NCBI RefSeq assembly: GCF_052857255.1
Contig: NW_027526502.1
Location: 726,501-790,500 of the forward strand
Direction of reading: 5' to 3'
Length of the DNA stretch: 64,000 nucleotides
Source of the DNA: Amblyomma americanum
Taxonomy: Eukaryota > Arthropoda > Arachnida > Ixodida > Ixodidae
Below, one piece after another: positions 40,867 through 51,149 of the stretch (position 1 is its first letter; every line of letters begins with the position of its first letter). The translations under genes and the position numbers were made by a program. Below the pieces are notes generated by a model. It worked only from the letters and a program-made list of their open reading frames with translations. It made no database searches and had not been told where the DNA came from.

Positions 40867-42440
40867 ATGTTCCGGACGCCTCCTTCAAGTCGTGAAGCCA
40901 GCCCTCAGCGCTTCGCACCCGAGGACAAGCCAGCAGCTCAGCGAGCCAGCCGACGTCTCCAGAGAGAGAAGCCTGAGTTCGGGAAACTGCCGGACCGCAC
41001 CAGGCAACGAAAAGACGCTGCTAAGAGCACCCCAACCTCGCCGAAGATGTCGACACCGACCATACTGCAGCAGCCTCGCGTGTCGCCAACTTTCAATGGA
41101 TCCCTAGGCGTAGACCCCGAAGAATGGTTGGACCAATTTGAGCGCGTGGCGTCATTCAACAAGTGGGATGATGCGGCAAAAATTGGACACGTGTTTTTCT
41201 CATTGGATGGCTCCGCACACACGTGGTACGAAAACGTCGAGTCGTCATTTACGACATGGGAGCAATTCAAGAGAGAACTATTGAAGGTATTCACCAGTGT
41301 CGTGAGGAAAAGAGCCGAACGACTCCTGGAGTCCAGGACCCAGCTTCTGAATGAGCCCGTCCGCGGTTACGTCGAGGAGATGAAGCGCCTATTTCTCCGC
41401 GCCAACCCCGATATGACCGAGGAAAAGAAAGTTCAGTTTTTAATGCGCGGCGTAAAAGAACAACTCATTGGCAGCCTCGTCCACCAGCCGCCAAAAACAG
41501 TCGAGGAATTCATGCAAGAAGCCTGCACGATTGAGAAGACCCTCGACGTCCGAGCTCGGCAGTACAATCCCCCTTCCTCTGCCTGCTCAATCCGTTCGGA
41601 CACGACGGCCACCACCAGCGACACAGCTTGCGGGAAGTTATCAGCGAAATCTTCCAAGAGGAGCTACGCCGATTACTGCTATCCACCCCACAGCCAAAAG
41701 CAGCGACTGTGATAGATTAGGTACGGGAAGAACTGCAACAGGCACTTGGCACCTCGACGACCACAGAACCCCAGGCCATGACCTACGCCGCTGCAGTAAG
41801 GACTGCTCAGCCCCAACGACAACCCCCACGTCCTCCCCGAGATGAGCCGCTTGTTCCACAACGCCGCCTCCCAGCCCCCGCCCGCCCAGCCTATGAACGA
41901 CGCTCAAGCCCCAGGATATGCGACGCCTGGAGGACTTCGAACAACCTGCCGTTGTGCTTCCATTGCACTGAGGCCGGCCATATTCTTCGTCACTGCCGTA
42001 CCGACATATCGGTCTTCGAGGATTTGCTCTTAACGCCCCAGGACCACGCTTCGGCCAACGTCCGCAGGAAATCGACGAGTACCTGCGCAGAGAGGAGCAC
42101 ACGCCGAACCGCGTTTGGCGCTCACCATCGTCAACCTCGCGCTTTGCGTCGCCACGCCGCAACTACGCAGCCGCGGTACGAGGAAGGTCTCCCAGCTCCC
42201 GTAGGGGAAACTAAAGACAGCAACCTATGGTGTGAGGTTGCTCACGAGCGAAACGCCGAAGATCCTCAACCGACCACGCCCCATGAAGACGCTGCACCCG
42301 CGACGCCGCATGAAATGACAACCCCGGCCACGACGCAAACCACCTTCAAAAGGACGCCGCCACCCAGAAAAGCTTCGACCACACGCCCCACCCGCGACTC
42401 GCATACGCGACGAAGCCGTGACCCGACGCCGAGAGCGACA
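40867..42440 (+). pseudogene. gag: Gypsy-2 gag, one frameshift
   Basis: ATG at 40867 opens a frame to 41712 with a retrotransposon Gag domain: FNGSLGVDPEEWLDQFERVA, FFSLDGSAHTWYENV and VRGYVEEMKRLFLRANPDMT. The remainder, including one zinc knuckle CFHCTEAGHILRHC (41955-41996), is in another frame (41778 onward), so a shift occurred near 41710. The rest is Thr/Pro/Arg-rich. The knuckle is followed in the same frame by the protease. Confidence 0.85.
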
Positions 42441-45400
42441 TGCAATGCAAGAGCCAGGACCTCCGGCTTAGAAGTGACTATCGACGGCCGGAAAGTTACC
42501 GCTATAGTCGACACAGGAGCCGATTACTCGGTGATGAATGGAACATTCGCTGCGCAGCTGAGAAAAGTCACAACGGCTTGGGACGGCCCAAAAATTCGCA
42601 CCGCAGGGGCCACCTCATTACGCCATCAGGACGATGCGCAGCGCGAGTGACTATCAAAGGACATACCTATCCTGCGACCTTTGTTGTGCTACCGCAATGC
42701 TCCCGCGAAGTGATCTTGGGTATGGATTTCCTTAATGAGCATCAGGCCATCATCTACCTGCGATCCAAGCTGATCACGCTTTCGACGGACGAGGGCATCC
42801 CTTCGATGAAAACTCTGGAAAATCACGTTACCCTGAGTGTCCTGGAGGAAGAAGTGAGCGTCCCACCCCGTTCAAGCGTCATCCTGACCGTAGGCGCCAC
42901 GAAAGCCATTAACGCTGAAGTCATCATCGAGGGGAGCATGCAGTTGCTTCTAAACCGAGGAATCAGCATCGCAAGAGGCATCGCCCATTTCCGCAATGGC
43001 CAGGCCGAAGTACTGCTGAGTAATTTCAGCGAAGAATAAATACCGGCACGTTAACAGCGGAATGACGATTGCTTTCTTCGACGAAATATCCGACGTACGG
43101 GACTCCTTCGCCTTTTTCGACCCATCCGCAGAAGATTCGCCTGACCAAGAGAACTCGCCCACTGTCGACATCAACCCAGCCTTGCCTCAAAACAGACAAG
43201 ACCAGATCCGCAGTCTGCTTCGAAGCTACAGCGAGTGTTTTTCGTCATCGCCGAAGGTCCGACAAACGCCACTTGCCAAGCATCGCATTATAACGACCCA
43301 ACACGTTCAGCCTCTCCGTCAACGCGCCTACCGTGTGTCAGCGCGAGAACGACAATCCATCCGGGACCAAGTCAAAGAAATGCTTCCACGACGATGCTAT
43401 CCAGCCGTCAAACAGCCCATGGGCGGCACCGGTTCTTCTAGTGAGAAAGAAAGACGGCGCACTTCGATTCTGCGTGGATTACCGTCGGCTGAACAATATA
43501 ACAAAGAAGGACCTCTACCCCCTCCCCCGCATCGACGACACACTGGACCGCCTCTGCAACGCCAAATATTTCTCGTCGATGGACCTCAAGAGCGGCTACT
43601 GGTAAATTGAGGTCGACGAAAAAGATCGCGAGAAGACAGCATTCATCACTCCGGATGGGCTGTTTGAGTTCAAGGTGATGCCATTTGGTCTCTGTTCCGC
43701 ACCAGCGACGTTTCAGCGAGTAATGGATACAGTGCTGGCAGGCCTGAAGTGGCAATTTGTCTGGTATATTTAGACGACGTCATCGTATTCGCCTCGAGCT
43801 TTGAAGAGCACCTCAAAAGACTTCGAACAGTACTAGACGCCAACAAGTTGTCTGGCCTAACCTTGAAAGCAGAGAAGTGCCACTCTGCCTACCACATCGT
43901 TAGCAAGGAGGGAGTACGCCCGGACCCGCAGAAAAACAGCTGCTATTGAACAGTTTCCACCCCCGGCCGATAAGAAACCAGCGCGCACGTTTCTCGGACT
44001 GTGTGCATATTACCGACGATTTGTGAAGAACTTTTCGCGCATCGCCGAGCCCCTGACCCAACTGACGAAAGCAGACGTGCGGTTTAAATGGGAAGCGCCG
44101 CAAGCAGAAGCCTTCAAGGAACTTCAGCGTCGTTTACAGTCCCTACCGATCCTCGCGCATTTTGATGAAAACCCCGATACGGAAGTTCATACCGACGCAA
44201 GCACCGTGGGCCTAGGTGCCATTCTCTTTCAAAAAAGTGACGGGCTGGAGAAAGTCATCGCATACGCTAGCCGTTCCCTTTCCAAGGCCGAGGCTAACTA
44301 TTCGACAACTGAGAAGGAGTGCCTTGCCATCATCTGGGCTACGTCAAAATTCCGCTCCTACCTGTACGGACGACCGTTAAAGGTGGTCAGCGATCACCAC
44401 GCGCTGTGCTGGCTTGCCAATTTGAAGGACCCCTCTGGCCGACTTGCTCGATGGAGTCTGCGTCTCGAGGAGTTTGACGTCACCCTCGTTTGCAAGTCCG
44501 GACGGAAGCACTCTGACGCCGACTGCCTCTCACGAGCCCCTGTAGATACACCGCCGCCGGACGACGATGAGGACGCCTTCCAGGGACCCATCAGCCCCAG
44601 CTCTTTTGCCCAGCAGCAACGGTCGGACCCCGACCTAAAACGCCTCATCGAGTACCTGGAAGGCAAGGTTTCTTGACCCCCCGCTTCATTCAAGCGAGGA
44701 CTGTCTTCCTTCTGTCTGCAGAATGAGCTCCTCGTAAAGAACTTTTCAGCGAGCAAAACAGCCTACCTCCTTGTTGTACCTACTTGTCTCCGCGAAGAAG
44801 TTCTACAGGCTTCACACGACGAGCCGACAGCTGGACATCTCGGGTTTACTCGCACCCTCCGCCGCATTCAAGACAAGTATTACTGGCCTCGACTATCTGC
44901 CGATGTCGCACACTATGTGAAATCCTGCCGAGATTGTTAGCGACGAAAGACCCCTCCCATACGACCAGCAGGATTTCTGAACTACACTGAACCTCCCTCA
45001 AGGCCCTTTCAGCAGATTGGCATGAACTTGCTTGGTCCTTTTCCAACGTCAACATCTGGAAATAAGTGGATCATTATAGCGACCGACTACCTGACCCGCT
45101 ACGCCGAGGCGAAAGCCCTACCGAACGGAACAGCAGCAGAAGTCGCCAAATTTTTCGTGGAATGCATTCTTCGACACGGCGCACCCGATGTGCTCATCAC
45201 GGACAGAGGAACAGCATTCACGGCGGAACTAACGCAAGGCATCCTGCGTCACAGCCAAACCAGCCACCGGAGGACAACTGCATACCATCCGCAGACCAAC
45301 GGACTGACCGAGCGCCTGAACAAAACCATCGCCGATATGCTCGCCATGTATGTCGATACCGAACACAAAACCTGGGATGTCATCCTGCCTTACGTCGTCT

Positions 45401-45861
45401 TCGCCTACAACACCGCAGTGCAGGAGACCACCCAGATGACGCCTTTTAGGCTCGTCCATGCTGCAGGGAGGCCACGACCACGCTAGACGCCATGCTGCCC
45501 AACGTTACAGAAGAAGAGAACGTCGACGTTGCCGCCTACCTTCAACGCGCAGAAGAAGCTCGAAGGCTTGCCCGTTTACGGATCAAAGGTCAGCAGCGGT
45601 CCGACGCCAGACGCTACAACCTACGAAGACGCAACGCGGAATACAAGCCAGGAGACCAAGTCTGGGTGTGGACGCCCATTCGCCGCCGTGGTTTGAGTTA
45701 AAATTTTTTGCGCCGCTATTTCGGCCCGTACAAGGTTCTTCGTCGGCTAGGTGAACTGGATTATGAAGTCATCCCTGACGCAATGACTGCATCCCAGCGA
45801 CGCCGCGTACGACCAGAAGTTGTCCATGTAGTCCGTCTGAAGCCGTATTATGCGCGCTAAA
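42441..45861 (+). pseudogene. pol: Gypsy-2 pol: protease, RT, RNase H, integrase (degraded)
   Basis: Protease TAIVDTGADYSVMN (about 42500) and VILGMDFLNEHQ (42712). [22 protein letters not shown] (43436), [11 protein letters not shown] followed by TAA at 43603, [13 protein letters not shown], then [12 protein letters not shown] (43755) after a shift. RNase H: HTDASTVGLGAILFQ (44190) and SDHHALCWL. The integrase has a zinc module HDEPTAGH...C-x2-C (stop at 44938) and a core with GMNLLGPF (the first catalytic Asp is Asn), LITDRGTAF and NGLTERLN. The tail ends LKPYYAR at 45858. At least five stops or frameshifts plus the Asp-to-Asn change make it dead. Confidence 0.88.
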
Positions 45862-45955
45862 GGCCGCTGCATTTCCATGCTCTATTTTCGCAAGATACGT
45901 TTTTTCTCTTACTAGTCGCATTATTTGTTTTCATGCATCGGGTCGATGCTTCTTT

Positions 45956-45965
45956 GAGAGGGGAG
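45956..45965 (+). other. Gypsy-2 polypurine tract
   Basis: GAGAGGGGAG three bases before the 3' LTR, the expected plus-strand primer. Confidence 0.65.
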
Positions 45966-45968
45966 TAA

Positions 45969-46342
45969 TGCCGCGAATATTTGCAGTGTTTCTTCTTTTT
46001 TCAAATCTGCCGCCACACCACTTAATCGCTTTGTTTGCGACGCAAGACGCGACTAGATTTATCTCGATTGATCGCAGCCAGGCAGAGCTGATTATACGTT
46101 GTTCCGGAATGTTCTAGTAACTTTGCACGCTTTATCTCGAAAGTTCGCTATCAGCCTTAAATTCAGCACGGCTGACAGCGGCGGGCATTCTGTTCGACGA
46201 CCGCCGAGCACTCTTGTCGCTTGGCCGCCGCCGAGTGATTCAGTCTATTTTGGGTGCAAGTCAGCCCAATAAACAGTTTTCTTTCAGAAGAACTTTTGTC
46301 CGTCTTCATCGCTCCTTCGACTGCCGTCACCACTACGTGACA
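45969..46342 (+). repeat. Gypsy-2 3' LTR (374 bp)
   Basis: Same length and ends as the 5' LTR, with about 17 substitutions and no indels. Followed by ATAT, the target duplication, within a TATATAT run. Confidence 0.92.
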
Positions 46343-46434
46343 ATATGTATATATATGAAGTCAACGCGTTCACCCTTATCAAGAGGAAAAGAGATGTGAC
46401 GAGAGAATTAAGCTGACTATGAGGTAGCTTCAGC

Positions 46435-47520
46435 GCTTTTTACAGCCAAAATACACAAACCGGAAATTGCGTTCAGGACCATTGTTAGTGAAGAGGGCCC
46501 GTGGCAGAAGAACGCAAGCTTTGAAAGAAGCTCGACAACCTTGTTTTGGACGACCTCGTCCGCACCGCCGAGTCAATCGATGTCGCAGAGTTTGTCTCGT
46601 TTACCGAAGAGATTAGCTTCGTTTTTTCTTTCTGTCGGCATGCAAGACTTGTTTTATTTCTTGCCTCGAGATCAACAGTTGTCTGTTAAGGAATGCATAG
46701 AAGAAAATGGCAACACGCTTTTCCAGAGCCCAACAGGATAGTTTTTTAGTATTTTTGTAGTTTTACTTGAATTCTTCTATTGTCCTTGACAAGCAGCAGC
46801 TTCGTATCGCAGTGGTATTTGGGTATGGTCATGTATATATCCTATTGTTAGCAACATTTTTCTAGTTAGATCTGTGTTTAAATCGCAGTTTAAAGTGAAG
46901 CTGGTTTTTAAAGGTTTTTAGGCAAGATGATTGTTACCTACCCCTCTATACAGCAGGTAAGTTTCAGCTACATTTAACAAACATGGTCTTGGATTGACTT
47001 TTGCCCATGAACTGCCCGATGTTTCGGTCTTGCACTTTTTTAGATTTAAAGTAACGTTATGCAAAGGGCACGTTTGCTGGGATTATTACCCGCATGCTGA
47101 GAAGGAGCTGTTGCCGTACAATTCAGCGCTCTCCAAGATAATTGAAAGAGGAATAGCGTCGCTGTGCCTGGAATCCGCTCTGCAAAAATCGTCCCCGTGT
47201 CAAATGCTCCAGAGTTTTATTAATCAGGTCAGGCGGCTTTTCGAGGCATGTTTCCTCTATTCGGTCTTGAATGCGGTTTCCGAAACCATCCTTCAAAAAT
47301 TTAAACTTGGAGCAGGAAGGAAAACGGCTTAAGACAGTCGGAAGGGTCTTGGCTGTGCCCTACCTCGCACAAAATCTCGCACAAGCTCAAAAAAGTGGCA
47401 AGCAGGCACGTTGTGGCGCTTTTGTCGGCTCCCAATAAGCTAGGAAAGCGCCGCCCACGCATTAGCCACGCTAAAAAAGACCTTGATATTAATAAAATCA
47501 CGAAACGCCGTTTATGAAGC
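46435..47520 (+). pseudogene. PLE-3 RT and linker remnant
   Basis: TAKIHKPEIAFRTIVSEEG (46440) is the characteristic N-terminal RT segment of Penelope-like elements. It is followed by QDLFYFLPRDQQLSVKECIE (46640), then an eroded core in which no YxDD box is found, then LTFAHELPDVSVLHFFRFKV, CWDYYPHAEKELLPYNSALS (46994-47110) and the linker with VASRHVVALLSAPNKLG (47390). Several frameshifts. The nuclease end lies at 48975 beyond an inserted LINE. Confidence 0.72.
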
Positions 47521-47859
47521 GTTCCGCTGACTACAGATACCTTTATTTCAACATCGAGGATTTTAGGAGTGCACCCAAAAAGCCTATGACTGGCTGGCCT
47601 GACAGAGGGGTACATCCCTACCTACTGATAAAGCGGCAGAAACAGTGGACGGAATGCCATCAACAACAAAAGGACACAGCTACAGATTCCCTTCTTAGTC
47701 ATAACAGGTCAGGATGGTAAAAAATTCATAACGGTGAACAAAACATGAAAAGAATGCACGAACACTGGAAATGAAAAACAAAAGTACAAAAAGTGCAAAA
47801 AGTTTTTGAAGAACGTGCGCAGCACGTTACACTGCATAATTAGGCATTCAAGACTCCCA

Positions 47860-48965
47860 GTGTGAATTAAGGAGGTTTGGAATAATGTACCCAAGAATTT
47901 GACGGCCGTAGTTAGTGCAAAAGGATGGGACGTACCAGATGTCATTATTACGTATTGAGTAATGGTTAGCTTTGGGCTGCAAGTTAGCTAGGCTATCAAA
48001 GAATTTGTCATGATTTTTTCGTTTTCTTTCATAGTGTTTTTTTAACAATAAATTGTCACTGACGGTTTTATTTTCAGTGATGTGAAAAGAGGTTGAGTAT
48101 ATGGGGCAATAGCAATAATGCGAACGACTTTTTTTTGTATTCTCCGCAACATATCAGTGTTTGACCATGTTGTCGTGCTCCACACCAGGTGACAGTCTGA
48201 GAGGTTTGATGGAAACAGTGCATTATAAATTAAGAGCCTAACACTAAGTGGTATTAAGAAACGAACCTTGCATAACATGCCTGTGCTTCTGGCGAGTTAA
48301 CAATATTATCGATATGTAGTTCCCATGACAAATTGCTCTGCATTATCACACCCGGGCACTTTACCGAGGAAGCTATTTCAATACATTGCGAACCAGTCGT
48401 AAGATTAGGTAAATATTCTAACGGTTTACTATTTGCTCTGAAAAGCACTGCTTCAGTTTTTGTTGCGTTAATCTTGAGTGTGTACTCCATGCGACCAATC
48501 TGCGCAATGTGTCGTTTGCTTTTAACGTCAATTCGCGTACTGTACTGGCCGTGAAAAATATGCTCTCGCCATCTGCATACGTGACAAATATTTGACACTT
48601 GCCAATGCTCAAGATGTCGTTAATGTAGATGATAAACAGTGTGGGTCCAAGGATACTGCAGGCCTTGTGGCACGGCGTAAGGAATGAATTTTAAGTGTGG
48701 TGAAGAATTGTTAACCATAACCAGTTGCCGGCGGTGTTCTAAGTAGGTTTTTATAAGCTGAAGGAAATTGCTGCGGAAACCATAGTGCTCAAGTTTTACG
48801 AATAAAATTTTCTGATTAATAGAATCGAAAGCTTTTGAAAATCCACGAACACCGCAAGAGCAAGATTTTTTTTCAAAGGACTCTGAAATAATTTTATTCA
48901 TGGTTAATAACGCTGTTTCAGTTGATTTTCATTCGACAAAACCAAGCTGTGAATTAGAAGTATTT
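47860..48965 (-). pseudogene. LINE F: CR1-like reverse transcriptase fragment
   Basis: Minus strand from about 48965: STETALLTMNKIIS, FSKAFDSINQKILFVKLEHYGF (motif A region, 48840-48780), AVPQG (motif B, about 48660), VTYADGESIFF (motif C with Gly in place of the second Asp, about 48570), and LPLKVR/LLIYNALFPSNLSDCHLVW (48230). A probable 3' UTR continues to about 47700. Frameshifted and catalytically dead. It sits between the two halves of PLE-3, so it inserted after that PLE. Confidence 0.72.
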
Positions 48966-48974
48966 AGCAGCAGG

Positions 48975-49225
48975 ATATCCTATTCCCACATAGTGTGGAG
49001 AGTTCTACATTGGCCAAATTGGACGTTGAGTCAACGGTCGTTTAGGAGAGTAGGCCCAAAAATTAGAAAACCTAGATGACAAGTCCGCACATTTAGTTGC
49101 GCACGTCAGTAAGTGCAAAGGATCTGTGGCCAGATTCGAATGCATGATATTGTTGGTAAAAGTACAGACAAGACGGCGCTGACTAGTCTGGAAACCTATC
49201 ACATAAAGAAATCGTTGTTTCCTTA
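48975..49225 (+). pseudogene. PLE-3 GIY-YIG nuclease remnant
   Basis: Across shifting plus-strand frames the order YSI/YSHI...CGEFYIGQIGR-like, NGRLGE, DDKSAHLVAHVSKCKGS and TALTSLETYHIKKSLF parallels the intact nucleases at 26450 and 38802. It has stops and shifts throughout. It continues the element whose RT part is at 46435-47520. Confidence 0.5.
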
Positions 49226-49230
49226 AGCGA

Positions 49231-50584
49231 GTTTGCTCACTGTTTCCCTCAAATTTTCACTTTCGCCACAGAATTTCGCTTTGGCTGATACGTGTTGACC
49301 AGGTGCCAAGAAAGCCGATTCAAGAGCGGCTATGTGCGGTTCTGGGGCTTCATGTCGAGAGTTGAATGAATTGAAAACAACTTACAGCACTATCATGAAA
49401 CTTGATGCGAGAAAGCTGCCACAGCAAAGCACCCTCCGTGATTACTTTGATGCTTTTACTCCGGTGAATGCTTGCGGGACTTCACGGGCGCGACAGGAGG
49501 GCGAATGTGGGCTGAGGCGGGTGGCGCTCCTGGAAGGTTTAGGTGGGGTGGGGAGGCGGGTTGAGGGCAGCTGGGTTCCTGTGTCTTTGAATTCGTTCCC
49601 TTTTCTCTCCTCTGGTGCGTAGCGTCTTGTGGAGGGTGAAGCAGGTGGGTCGGTGGTGGGTGGCGCTTCTGGAGTTAGAGTTGGGTGCATCAAGGGTGGG
49701 TGGGTGGGTGGGCAGCGCCTTAGCTAGGGTGGAGAGGTGGCTGTTGGGTGGTGCTTCTTCAGGGTGGACGCTTCATTCTCCGAAGCCTCATAGAGACAAC
49801 GCCGACATTTTATTGATGCCAGGGATATCATTAGCCACCTTTCTATGACCGTTAAGAAGTTCGGTAAGCACTGTAGGTATGGAGGGCTGATCAAATGAAA
49901 CGCAGTCCGCAGCCCTCGAGTGATCGGGAGAATTTCTCTGAGCGCAGGGACTGGGACCGGTCTTGCTCTGAATATAAAGCCTGCTTTTTTCTTTATTTTA
50001 CAGCGAGCACTGTGAAGCGGCCGTTTCTGTTAAAGGGCAACTGCATAGGTTTTAGGAATCGACGAGCTTAAAATGGTGGAATGTGTGAAAATTGCAATTA
50101 AAGCATGCGGAGTTCTTTTCGGGTAGCATTTGAAATGGTGACGTAATCGCCGATTAAAATCTCGACGGCCTTCAGGCTTCTCCGCAGCGCACAACGCCAA
50201 GTGGGGGGCGCCTGATGACGTCATCGAAAGTATGGGTACATTTCTAACACATAACCACTGGTTTGAAGAAAAAAAACAACGCCACAGAAAGCAAAACTCG
50301 CTGAGCGTTGTTTGGCAGCATCCAACGAGGCGCGCCAGGATGTGGCTGACGGCAGCGGTAATTTGAAATCATACCTTCCGTGACGTCATACTGAACTTCC
50401 CCGCACTCCTTCAGTACTTTGAGAATCGCAAAATTCAATCGTCGATGACTTCCCTATGCCAGTACAAAAAGAATTGGCACGCTTCACCTACAGCCTATAT
50501 AAATATACATTTGAATCCTTGAGTATTGCGAAATTCCCCAAAAAGTGATGCAGCTGCAGCTGGTTAGTAGTACTATGCCGTAGT
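49231..50584. other. No certain gene; unassigned
   Basis: A frame at 49332-49470 (CGSGASCRELNELKTTY, then KLPQQSTLRDYFDAF) has the flavour of a transposase C-terminus (a QSTL-x-x-(Y/F)F tail), but the evidence is weak. 49490-49760 is G-rich on the plus strand. 49860-50560 shows nothing recognised. Confidence 0.35.
49694..49712 (+). repeat. (GGGT)n G-quadruplex-type run
   Basis: Five GGG blocks separated by single T, a textbook intramolecular G-quadruplex pattern, inside a 270-bp G-rich strand. Confidence 0.75.
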
Positions 50585-51010
50585 CGTCGGCGTAACCGGT
50601 GGGTGAGTTGCCACGGGAAGCACTCGGAGGGTGGGTACCGTGGAAGGGTATGACGCGAGTGGAGGAGTATGCGACCGATGTGCGGAGCTATGTTGTGTTC
50701 GGACAGTCGCTTTATTGATTTGGTTACACAGTGGTTCTATACCTCAATCTTAAACTTCTCTCTTGCTTAAACCAGACAGCGTTCATCTTTATTACAGCGG
50801 CAGCTTTTAAGTGGCCGTTACTGTGCTTCGCGTCGTGGTAGTAGTGGTAGCAGTGGTAGTACGTCGTAGTCGTCGGCGGAATCGGTGGGTGCTTTGCCAT
50901 GGGAACGACTTGGAGGGTTCTTACCTTGAAAGGAGAAGCGTATGACGTGAGTGGAGAAATCCATAACCTGTGGGCGGTTACCACTGGAACAATCCGAAGG
51001 ATGGCTACAG
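50585..51010. repeat. Two diverged copies of a dispersed repeat
   Basis: 50575-50680 and 50865-50975 share GTAGTCGTCGGCG, CGGTGGGTG, a GCCA(C/T)GGGAA block, GGAGGGT and ACG(C/T)GAGTGGAG in the same order. Related, more diverged sequence recurs at 54335-54430. Confidence 0.6.
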
Positions 51011-51035
51011 CCCCAATCAGAGGATGATTACCGTG

Positions 51036-51131
51036 AACGGACGGACGGACGGACGGACGGACGGACGGACGGACGGACGGACGGACGGACGGATGAATGA
51101 ATGTATGGACGGACGGACGGACGGACGGACG
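51036..51131. repeat. (ACGG)n tetranucleotide microsatellite
   Basis: ACGG/GGAC repeats from 51036 to about 51093, an interruption with ATGAATGAATGT, then more GGAC repeats to 51131. It abuts the 3' end of LINE G and may have started as its tail. Confidence 0.9.
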
Positions 51132-51149
51132 ATTGGATGGATGGAAAAA

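Larger units (their letters stand above)
40466..46342 (+). mobile_element. Gypsy-2: complete but broken Ty3/Gypsy element
   Basis: Two 374-bp LTRs (TG...CA), gag, protease, RT, RNase H and integrase in Gypsy order. The flanking 4-bp duplication is ATAT (40462-40465 and 46343-46346). The LTRs differ at about 17 of 374 positions by eye, so it is distinctly older than Gypsy-1. Numerous frameshifts and stops. Confidence 0.92.
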
